64,000 nucleotides of DNA from Candidatus Rokuibacteriota bacterium (lineage in GTDB: Bacteria; Methylomirabilota; Methylomirabilia; Rokubacteriales; CSP1-6): contig JACPDG010000040.1 in NCBI GenBank assembly GCA_016184125.1, forward strand, positions 62,001-126,000. Direction: 5' to 3'. Positions 24,148 through 30,797 of the stretch are shown in pieces (the stretch's first letter is position 1; the number at the start of each line of letters is the position of its first letter). The translations under genes and the position numbers were made by a program. The notes beneath the pieces were generated by a model that worked only from the letters and a program-made list of their open reading frames with translations, ran no database searches and had not been told where the DNA came from.

Positions 24148-25911
24148 TCACGCGGGGACGTTCTGCGGCCAGTAGTCCTCGGTGCGTCCGGGGACGCTGT
24201 ACTCGTAGGGGCCGCGGTAGACCGTGGGCATCTCGGCGAAGTTGCCGTGCGGTGGCGGCGACGGCGCCGCCCACTCCAGCGTGTTCGCGCGCCAGGGATT
24301 CGCCGCGGCCGGCGCGCCGCGAACCAGGCTGCGGACGAAGTTGACGATGAAGGCGGTCTGCGCCAGCAGCATGATGAGCATTCCGACCGTCGCGACGACG
24401 CGGAGCGACTGCAGCCCGTCCGTGGCCAGCTGCTGGAAGTGCTGGTAGCTGTAGATGCGGCGATGGTCGCCGGCCGCCCCGGTGACGAAGAGCGGCAGGA
24501 AGATCGTGTTGAAACCGATGATCGTCCCCCAGAAGTGGATCTTCCCGAGGGTCTCGTCCATCAGCCGGCCGAACATCTTCGGGTACCAGTGGTAGATGCC
24601 GGCGAAGACCGCGATGATCGCGATCGGCACGAACGTGTAGTGGAAGTGCGCGACGACGAAGTACGTGTCGTGCAGGTACACGTCGACCGCGCTCGCGCCC
24701 AGGAAGATGCCGGTGACGCCGCCGAGGAGGAACTCCGCGAGGAACGCGACGCCGAACAGCATCGACGTCTTGAACTCGATCGACCCTCCCCAGAGCGTGG
24801 CGATGTAGCAGAACAGCATCTCGCCGATGGGGATCGAGATCAGCAGCGTCGTGATCGTGAACAGGTTCGCCATGCGGGGGTCGATGCCGGCGACGAACTG
24901 GTGGTGCGCCCACACGACGAACGAGAACGCCGCGGTGCCGGCCGTGGTGTAGAGGATCGTCTTGTAGGCGAAGAGCTTCTTGCGCGCGTGCACGGTGATG
25001 ACCTCGGCGACGATCCCCATCGCCGGCAGCAGCACGACGTACACCTCGGGATGCCCGAAGAACCAGAACAGGTGCTGCCAGAGCAGCGGGTCGCCGCCGG
25101 CGGCGGGCGTGAAGAAGTGCGTGCCCGCCACCTGGTCGAGGAGCAGCATGATGGCGCCGGCGATCAGCGGTCCCGCGGACGCCATGAAGAGGATGCTCGC
25201 GATCACGATCATCCACACGACCATCGGGATGTCCCACATCCGCATGCCGGGCGCGCGGGCGTTCATCGCGGTGGTGATGAAGTTGATGCCGCCGAGCAGG
25301 AACGCGATGAACTCGATGGCGACGGCCGCAAGCCAGAGCGGCGCCCCCCACGGCGTGTGGTTGAAGGTGCCACTCGACGAGAGCGGCGGGTACGACGTCC
25401 ACGCGCCGCCGAAGCCTCCACCCGGAACGACGAAAGAGGCCAGCAGGACGATGGCGCTGACGAAGAACAGCTGGTAGGAGAGCCGGTTGAGCCGCGGGAA
25501 GACCATGTCGTCGCAGCCGATCATCAGCGGGATCAGGAAGTTCCCGAAGCCCGCGATCAGCATCGGCATCGCGACCCAGAAGATCATGATCGCGCCGTGG
25601 TTGGTCACGAGCGAGTTGTAGACGTTCGGCGTGACGAGCCCGAAGCCCGGGACCGGCTGGTCGGGGAAGGCGAGCTGCATCCTGAACGCGTACGCCATGA
25701 ACCCGCCGATCAACGCCATGACCATGCCGGTGAACATGTACTGCAGGCCGATCACCTTGTGATCGGTCGAGAACACGTACGTCGACCAGAAGCTCGTCGG
25801 ACCGTGGTGGCCGCCGTGCGCCGCGGGCGCGCCACGGTGGCCGTCGTGCGATGCGGGCGCGCCGCGGCGCCGGGCGGGGACCGTGTGCTCGGCGTCGACC
25901 GTCAGCGCCAT
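24148..25911 (-). CDS. ctaD: Cytochrome c oxidase subunit I (operon ii)
   Basis: 587 residues, twelve-helix core. Seen: FSTDHKVIGLQYMFTG, TNHGAIMIFWVAMP (heme ligand His), PLMIGCDDMVFPRLN, WFFGHPEVYVVLLPAMG (CuB His and cross-linked Tyr, A-type), WAHHQFVAGI, HFHYTFVPI (heme a3/a ligands). The N-terminus is His/Gly/Ala-rich (RGAPASHDGHRGAPAAHGGH), about 35 residues, an unusual extension that could bind metal. The usual PLMIGARDMAFPR is here GCDDMVFPR. The start overlaps the subunit II gene. Confidence 0.94.
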   Translation of the reverse strand: MALTVDAEHTVPARRRGAPASHDGHRGAPAAHGGHHGPTSFWSTYVFSTDHKVIGLQYMFTGMVMALIGGFMAYAFRMQLAFPDQPVPGFGLVTPNVYNSLVTNHGAIMIFWVAMPMLIAGFGNFLIPLMIGCDDMVFPRLNRLSYQLFFVSAIVLLASFVVPGGGFGGAWTSYPPLSSSGTFNHTPWGAPLWLAAVAIEFIAFLLGGINFITTAMNARAPGMRMWDIPMVVWMIVIASILFMASAGPLIAGAIMLLLDQVAGTHFFTPAAGGDPLLWQHLFWFFGHPEVYVVLLPAMGIVAEVITVHARKKLFAYKTILYTTAGTAAFSFVVWAHHQFVAGIDPRMANLFTITTLLISIPIGEMLFCYIATLWGGSIEFKTSMLFGVAFLAEFLLGGVTGIFLGASAVDVYLHDTYFVVAHFHYTFVPIAIIAVFAGIYHWYPKMFGRLMDETLGKIHFWGTIIGFNTIFLPLFVTGAAGDHRRIYSYQHFQQLATDGLQSLRVVATVGMLIMLLAQTAFIVNFVRSLVRGAPAAANPWRANTLEWAAPSPPPHGNFAEMPTVYRGPYEYSVPGRTEDYWPQNVPA

Positions 25912-26615
25912 GGCGTGCCTCCTGGCCCCGTGGCGACCAGCCCGCCGGCCGGGGCTGCCGCCCGGCGCAGCCACTGGTCGTGCTGCTCCTTCGTTTCGAC
26001 CGTGATGCGGGCCGGCATCAGCCCGTGCCCGATGCCGCAGATCTCCGCGCACTGGACGTCGTACTGACCCGGCGTCGTCGGCTTGAACCAGCCCGTGATG
26101 ACACGGCCGGGGACGGCGTCCTGCTTGAGACGGAAGGCGGGCACGGAGAAGCTGTGCAGCACGTCCTTGGCAGTGAGCTCGAAGTGGTACGTCGTGTCCG
26201 TCTTCACGTGGAGCTCGTCGATGGTCGTCACGTCATCGGCGGTGTCGAGCGCCCCATCGGGCCCCGGGTGGACGAACGTCCACGCCCACTGCTGCGCCAC
26301 GATGCGGACCTTCTCCTGCGCGGGCGGGAAGCTCTGCTTCACCGCCGCCCAGACGCTCAGCGTCGCGGCGATGATGACGACGTCGCACAGGATGATGAGC
26401 ACGTGCGGGACCGAGATCCACCGCTTCTCGGTCTTCAGCGTTCCCGTCACGTACCGAGCGCGCGCGTTCCGCCGCCGGCGGAACTTGAACAGGAAGGAGA
26501 AGAGCACCACCTCGGCCACGACGAACCAGAAGCCGACGAAGCCGAGGATCAGCGCGAACAGCCAGTCGATGTCCCCCGCGAACGACGACGCGCGGGGCGT
26601 CAGCCAGTCGATCAT
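25902..26615 (-). CDS. ctaC: Cytochrome c oxidase subunit II (operon ii)
   Basis: 237 residues. Two N-terminal helices (DIDWLFALILGFVGFWFVV, VLIILCDVVIIAATLSVWA), then a CuA cupredoxin domain with HSFSVPAFRLKQDAVPGR and CAEICGIGHGLM carrying the CuA ligands. A PGPDG...TADD loop is shared with the operon iii subunit II. No fused cytochrome c; the separate diheme cytochrome c upstream may feed it. Confidence 0.93.
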   Translation of the reverse strand: MIDWLTPRASSFAGDIDWLFALILGFVGFWFVVAEVVLFSFLFKFRRRRNARARYVTGTLKTEKRWISVPHVLIILCDVVIIAATLSVWAAVKQSFPPAQEKVRIVAQQWAWTFVHPGPDGALDTADDVTTIDELHVKTDTTYHFELTAKDVLHSFSVPAFRLKQDAVPGRVITGWFKPTTPGQYDVQCAEICGIGHGLMPARITVETKEQHDQWLRRAAAPAGGLVATGPGGTPWR

Positions 26616-26633
26616 CGTGTCGCCCTTCTCCTC

Positions 26634-26738
26634 TCAGCCGACCAGCAGGTACGCGGCGACCGCGTAGGCCACGCACATGGCGACGACCATCGAGAACACC
26701 TTCTTCGTCACCGCTTCGCTCGTTGGTTCACCGGCCAT
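26634..26738 (-). CDS. Single-helix small protein of oxidase operon ii (34 aa)
   Basis: MAGEPTSEAVTKKVFSMVVA then MCVAYAVAAYLLVG: a charged N-terminus and one membrane helix. GGAGG lies 6 nt before the ATG. It sits 18 nt before subunit II. A similar 34-residue single-helix protein lies in operon iii at 43445. Small helical subunits are known in many oxidases; this pair may be such subunits, but sequence similarity between them is low. Confidence 0.65.
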   Translation of the reverse strand: MAGEPTSEAVTKKVFSMVVAMCVAYAVAAYLLVG

Positions 26739-26753
26739 CGGGTCCTCCCGGGA

Positions 26754-27434
26754 TCAGCGCCGAGCGTCGCTCAGCGTTCGGATGTGGGCGACCACGTCGA
26801 GGATCGCCCGGTCGTCGGGCAGCGCCAGGGCCATCGGCCGCATCTGCGCGCCGGTCGGGTCGTTCGGGTGCGTGCCCCGCAGCCCCTGCCGGAACTTCCT
26901 GAGCTGCGAGACGAGATACCAGTCGGCCTGGCCGGCGAGCGCCGGCCCGCCCGTCGCCTGGTTGCCCTGCGCGCGGTCGCCGTGGCAAGCCAGGCACACG
27001 GCATAGCCCGCCTGGCCGCGCGCGGGATCCCCCTTCAGGGTCGCGGCCGGCGCAGGAGGCTTGAGGCTCGCAACGTACGCGGCCACAGCCTTCACGTCCG
27101 CCTCGGTCGTCAGGGCGCGCGCCATGGGCCGCATCTGGAGCCCGGCGGCGTCCTCGGCGCGGTACGCGCGTGCGCCCTCCTTGAACTTCATCAGCTGGCG
27201 CTCGACGTACCAGGGTTCGAGCCCGCCGATCGCGGGAGCGCTGTACCGCGGGTTGCCCTGGCCGGCGTCGCCGTGGCACGCCGCGCAGAGGTGGAAGAGC
27301 TGCCGCCCGCGCGCTGTGTCCTGCGCCGGGGCCTCGGTCGTGCCCAGCACCAGGAGCGCGACGGCGAGACCCGCGCCGGCGCCAAGACCGCGCGCGAGCT
27401 GTCGGACGGGTGAGAAGCGCGAGTTCCTCGACAC
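26754..27434 (-). CDS. Diheme cytochrome c (c4-like), periplasmic
   Basis: 226 residues with a signal peptide (GLGAGAGLAVALLVLG, cleavage after APAQ). Two cytochrome domains in tandem, each with a heme site (CAACHG near residue 50, CLACHG near residue 148) and a similar tail (QMRPMARAL and QMRPMALAL, the Met ligands). The two-domain layout is that of cytochrome c4/c553-type electron donors. The GTG start at 27434 has GAGGG 7 nt upstream. It precedes operon ii and may deliver electrons to its CuA site. Confidence 0.9.
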   Translation of the reverse strand: MSRNSRFSPVRQLARGLGAGAGLAVALLVLGTTEAPAQDTARGRQLFHLCAACHGDAGQGNPRYSAPAIGGLEPWYVERQLMKFKEGARAYRAEDAAGLQMRPMARALTTEADVKAVAAYVASLKPPAPAATLKGDPARGQAGYAVCLACHGDRAQGNQATGGPALAGQADWYLVSQLRKFRQGLRGTHPNDPTGAQMRPMALALPDDRAILDVVAHIRTLSDARR

Positions 27435-27469
27435 GATAGTCCCTCGAATGGCCCGGTGATGGAGGAGCG

Positions 27470-28708
27470 TCAGGCGGCAAGCCTCAGCAGCGTGTGGAGC
27501 AGGACGTTCGCACCGCGCTCGATCGCGTCGGGCGCGCTGGTCTCGTCGATGCGGTGGCTTCGCCCGCCGACGGACGGGATGAAGATCATGCCCGCGTCGG
27601 TGATCGAGGCGAGGTTCTGTGCGTCGTGACCGGCGGCCGAGTGCAGCCGCATGGCCGGCAACCCGAGCGCGGCGCACGCGTCCGTGATCGCCGCCTGCAC
27701 GGGTGGCGCGCACACCGCCGGCGCCGTCGCGGACATCGGCTGGACCTCGACCTCGACGGCTCGTCGCTTCGCGACGCGGCGCGCGAGCGCCGCGAAGCTC
27801 TTCGCGAGCCGCTCGAGCACGTCCGCGTCCGGTGCCCGCATTTCGTGGACGAGCTCGCAGCGTGCCGGGACGATGTTGGCGACGCCGGGGTGGACGTGCA
27901 CGACGCCGACGTTCGCGACGGCGTGCGCGCCGCCGTGCTTGCCGACGATCTCACGTGCCTTCACGGCGTACTCGGCGGCCGCCAGGAAGCCGTCGCGCCG
28001 CCGCTCCATCGGCGTCGTGCCGGCGTGATCGGCCTGGCCGACGAAGCGGGCCCGCACGCGCCTGATGCCCACGATCGCCTCGACGACACCGATCGGTACC
28101 CCCGCTTCCTCGAGGCGCGGGCCCTGCTCGATGTGCATCTCGACGTAGGCCGAGATGGCGGCGGGATCGACCTTCGCCTCGCCGGCCCGGAACGCGTCGA
28201 AGCCCGCACGCGCCATGGCATCCACGAGCCGCTCACCGTCGGATGAGGCCATGTCAGCGATCCGCGCGGTGTCGAGACGGCCCGAGAAGGCCCGTGAGCC
28301 GAACAGGCTCCCGAAGCGACCTTCCTCGTCGGTCCACGCCGCCACCGCCAGTGGCAGGCGATGCGTGAGGCCGGCCTCGACGATCGTCTGGAGGCACTCG
28401 AGCCCCGCGAGCACGCCGAGCGCGCCGTCCAGCGGGCCGCCCTCCGGGACCGTGTCGATGTGCGATCCGGTGAGAACGACCGGGCGGTCCGGACTGAAGT
28501 GACGGATGCCCGTGGCGCCGAAGACGTTTGCAGCCGCGTCGACCCAGGTCTCGAGGCCCGCGGACGCCATCTCCGCGAGGAGCCATCCTCGCGCTTCCTC
28601 GTGCCGGGCGCTGAAGGCCTGGCGCGTCACGCCGCCGCCCGGGAGCCCCCCGAACCCGGCGAGGGTCCGGAGCCGCTGCTCCAGGCGAGAGAACGAGATC
28701 GCATTCAC
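27470..28708 (-). CDS. M20-family amidohydrolase (N-carbamoyl-L-amino acid hydrolase/allantoate amidohydrolase type)
   Basis: 412 residues, zinc or manganese hydrolase that removes carbamoyl or amide groups from small molecules. Seen: LTGSHIDTVPEGGPLDGALG (metal His/Asp), WTDEEGRFG (catalytic Glu), EMHIEQGPRLEEAG, QADHAGTTPMERR, SAAGHDAQNLA and PSVGGRSHRIDE. The exact substrate is not given by sequence. It stands alone, divergent from the Mrp cluster, with a candidate promoter in the AT-rich spacer. Confidence 0.9.
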   Translation of the reverse strand: MNAISFSRLEQRLRTLAGFGGLPGGGVTRQAFSARHEEARGWLLAEMASAGLETWVDAAANVFGATGIRHFSPDRPVVLTGSHIDTVPEGGPLDGALGVLAGLECLQTIVEAGLTHRLPLAVAAWTDEEGRFGSLFGSRAFSGRLDTARIADMASSDGERLVDAMARAGFDAFRAGEAKVDPAAISAYVEMHIEQGPRLEEAGVPIGVVEAIVGIRRVRARFVGQADHAGTTPMERRRDGFLAAAEYAVKAREIVGKHGGAHAVANVGVVHVHPGVANIVPARCELVHEMRAPDADVLERLAKSFAALARRVAKRRAVEVEVQPMSATAPAVCAPPVQAAITDACAALGLPAMRLHSAAGHDAQNLASITDAGMIFIPSVGGRSHRIDETSAPDAIERGANVLLHTLLRLAA

Positions 28709-28960
28709 AAGCGGCCCGTTATGAGGGGTTGATCTATCCGTTCAAAGGTCGTGCGACCGAGTGTAATGCGTTTTGGGCATGGGTACTTGGCTACTTGATG
28801 AACGTTTGTAAGCTACTTGTTCCATTTTTCTCAAGCTCTGAACGGATTCATTATCATCGACACCCGGCTGAATGCAATAGTGCAAGTGCTTCAAAATTTG
28901 CGGTCGGGGCCGGCCCGGGGACGCTGTGGTATGGCATGGCGGGGGCTCGACGAGCGAGGG
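28709..28960. other. AT-rich divergent intergenic region
   Basis: A 252-base spacer that is clearly AT-richer than its surroundings between 28725 and 28905. It separates the divergent amidohydrolase and Mrp-type genes and must hold both promoters. Seen: a 9-bp inverted repeat ATCCGTTCA (28736-28744) and TGAACGGAT (28839-28847), two GCTACTTG direct repeats (about 28788 and 28812), and on the minus strand TTGAAC-N16-CATAAC as a weak promoter for the amidohydrolase. No open frame with the local codon bias is present. Confidence 0.6.
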
Positions 28961-29755
28961 ATGATATGCATCGTGCGACCGAGCTTCCGGACCTACCACG
29001 AGCTGTCCGAGCCCGACTCATCCGGGGTCGTGGACCAGATCGGCGCGCAGCGACGCCGCGTCGCCGATCGGCTCTCCTATGTCCGGCGGGTCGTCGCCGT
29101 GATGAGCGGAAAAGGCGGAGTCGGCAAGAGCTTCGTGACCGCCCACCTGGCCCGGGCCGTCGCCAGGGTCGGTCGGCCGGTAGGGCTCCTCGACGCCGAC
29201 CTCGACGGCCCCACCGCCGCGCGACTTCTGGATGCCCGGGAGCGACGCCTCACGCTCGACGGTGATGCGGTCCTTCCCGTGGCGGCGGCGGAGGGCGTGA
29301 AGCTCGTGTCGATGGACCAGCTGCTCGCCGACGGTCGCGCCCTCGCGTTCACGGGCCCGGATCGGGACAGCCACGTGTGGCGCGGGACGCTGGAGGCGGC
29401 CGCGCTGCGCGAGTTCCTGGCCGACGTGGCGTGGGGCGCGCTCGACGTGCTGCTCGTGGATCTGCCGCCAGGCCTCCAGCGCTTCCAGCAGCTCGCCGAG
29501 CTCCTTCCCGCGCCGGCGAGCGTCATCACCGTGACCATCCCGACCCCGGAGTCCCGCGACGCGGTGCGCCGTGCGCTCGGCGCGGCGATCGGACACGGGG
29601 CCCGCCCGCTCGGCATCGTCGAGAACATGGTCGGCGGCGCGTTCCACGGTGATGCTGCCGACGCGCTCGCGGAGGAGTTCGGCGTCCCGGTCCTCGCCCG
29701 CGTGCCGTTCCACCCGCCGGATGCCGTCTGGACGGACCTCGCGGCTCGGGTATGA
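28961..29755 (+). CDS. Mrp/ParA-type P-loop ATPase
   Basis: 264 residues. Deviant Walker A SGKGGVGKS at residues 49-57, DADLDGPTAARLL (switch I), LLVDLPPGLQRFQQ (Walker B), and IVENMVGGAF with a C-terminal FGVPVLARVPFHP, the Mrp/ApbC pattern. Mrp proteins carry or transfer Fe-S clusters, but the CxxC of classical Mrp is not seen, so the role may differ. The ATG at 28961 is chosen because codon use changes there; GTG at 28973 is possible. The end overlaps the next gene (ATGA), so the ATPase and the PCP_red protein are coupled. Confidence 0.82.
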   Translation: MICIVRPSFRTYHELSEPDSSGVVDQIGAQRRRVADRLSYVRRVVAVMSGKGGVGKSFVTAHLARAVARVGRPVGLLDADLDGPTAARLLDARERRLTLDGDAVLPVAAAEGVKLVSMDQLLADGRALAFTGPDRDSHVWRGTLEAAALREFLADVAWGALDVLLVDLPPGLQRFQQLAELLPAPASVITVTIPTPESRDAVRRALGAAIGHGARPLGIVENMVGGAFHGDAADALAEEFGVPVLARVPFHPPDAVWTDLAARV

Positions 29756-30201
29756 AGTTCCTCTGCGTCGAGTGCGACCGACAGATGATGTTCGACGAGC
29801 GGCAGCTCCCGGGCGATGGAACGTTCGCCGCCGCCTTCAAGTGCCCCGCGTGCGGCCGGGTCGTCGCCATGCTCGCGAACCCGATGGAGACGCAGCTCGT
29901 CGCGTCGCTCGGCGTGAAGATCGGCGGCGACACGATCGGTGAGCAGCCGTTCGAGATGATCCGGGCGACCGTCGCCACCGCGAAGGACGATGCGCTTCGC
30001 GAGCCGATCCGCGAGGCGCCATCGCGGACGGGTGTGCGCTGGTCGGCGGAGGCGCTGGAGCGCCTGTCGCGCGTCCCGGCGTTCGTGCGCGGGATGGTGA
30101 AGCGAATCTACGCCGAGTACGCGGAGGAGCGCGGCATCGCCGAGATCACGCCGGCGGTCATGGATCGCGCCCGTACCGAGCTCGGCCTGGAAGGCATGTG
30201 A
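29752..30201 (+). CDS. Zinc-ribbon protein with PCP_red domain
   Basis: 149 residues. The N-terminal zinc ribbon has Cys pairs at 5/8 (CVEC) and 31/34 (CPAC). From about residue 95 it has a PCP_red-type domain: WSAEALERL, VPAFVRGMVKRIYAEYAEER, GIAEITPAVMDRAR. This domain is known as the C-terminal segment of the catalytic B subunit of light-independent protochlorophyllide reductase; small stand-alone versions occur in many non-phototrophs with unknown function. Translationally coupled to the Mrp ATPase in front and the ferredoxin behind. Confidence 0.82.
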   Translation: MKFLCVECDRQMMFDERQLPGDGTFAAAFKCPACGRVVAMLANPMETQLVASLGVKIGGDTIGEQPFEMIRATVATAKDDALREPIREAPSRTGVRWSAEALERLSRVPAFVRGMVKRIYAEYAEERGIAEITPAVMDRARTELGLEGM

Positions 30202-30440
30202 GCCGTCTCGACGAACGCAGGGTCCACGGGCTCCGCGTGGCCATCGACCGCGACCTGTGCGTCGGATTCGGCGACTGTGTCGAGGAGGCGCCGGACGCGT
30301 TCCGGCTGGACGACGCGAACGTCGCCGTGTTCGTGGGCCCGGCGGCGGTGGACCGCGCGGCGCTGCTGCGCGCCTGCGACGCGTGCCCGGTGGACGCGAT
30401 CACCGTCTACGACGAGACCGGCACGCAGATCGTCCCGTGA
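30198..30440 (+). CDS. Small ferredoxin (3Fe-4S or 4Fe-4S)
   Basis: 80 residues with CVGFGDC near residue 20 and CDACPVDAI near residue 60. The middle position of the first motif is not Cys (CxxFxxC), which suggests a 3Fe-4S or labile 4Fe-4S cluster. Similar ferredoxins serve cytochrome P450s and other oxidoreductases. The GTG start overlaps the preceding stop. The TGA stop is formed by the first bases of a GB1 repeat (GTGAAC), so the repeat may define the end of the protein. Confidence 0.88.
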   Translation: MSRLDERRVHGLRVAIDRDLCVGFGDCVEEAPDAFRLDDANVAVFVGPAAVDRAALLRACDACPVDAITVYDETGTQIVP

Positions 30441-30547
30441 ACACACTGGGTGGTCGAGGAGCGCCACGGCTTTGACCGGTGCGTCCGCGCACCGCCCGGG
30501 GCGCTCCGAGCGCGGGGGGCTTGGGGGGCTTCGATAGTCCCCCCATG
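30437..30547 (+). repeat. GB1 repeat, one unit, after the ferredoxin gene
   Basis: Sense-oriented unit: tail GTGAACacactgggtggtc, GGAGCGCC / GGCGCTCC stem with one nested GGTGCGTCCGCGCACC, head G6-CTTCGATAGT-C6. The tail supplies the ferredoxin stop. Here the head is not at a start codon; the next gene begins 250 nt later, after a promoter-like TTGACA and a PAL48 palindrome. No gene is seen in 30441-30797. Confidence 0.9.
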
Positions 30548-30572
30548 ATGTGGGTCCCGTGACCGCTCCCAC

Positions 30573-30601
30573 TTGACACGCCTCGCCGCGCAGCGGACAC
30601 T
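30573..30601 (+). promoter_or_regulatory. Candidate promoter upstream of the stress-protein gene
   Basis: Perfect -35 TTGACA (30573-30578), a 17-nt spacer and GACACT as a weak -10. It would give a leader of about 190 nt containing PAL48 copy 3. Confidence 0.35.
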
Positions 30602-30669
30602 CGCGCACCAGATCCCGGGGTCGACGGCGGGCTTCCGCCGTGTTCGGATCGCAGCGAGCCGTACCCCTC

Positions 30670-30717
30670 AGTTCGCGCACCAATCGACCGCTGCGGCGGC
30701 CGATTGGTGCGCGAACT
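30670..30717. repeat. PAL48 palindrome, copy 3
   Basis: 48-bp palindrome: left arm AGTTCGCGCACCAATCG, right arm CGATTGGTGCGCGAACT. Ends and CAATCG core match copies 1 and 2; the bases between (CGCACC) differ but are fully compensated in the other arm. It lies in the leader of the stress-protein gene. Confidence 0.85.
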
Positions 30718-30797
30718 CTCACCGCAACGCACCTGCGTCAGCTCGGATCAGCGCATGGTGCATCCCCGGGGGACAACGCCGACGCGCGGAGGTACCG

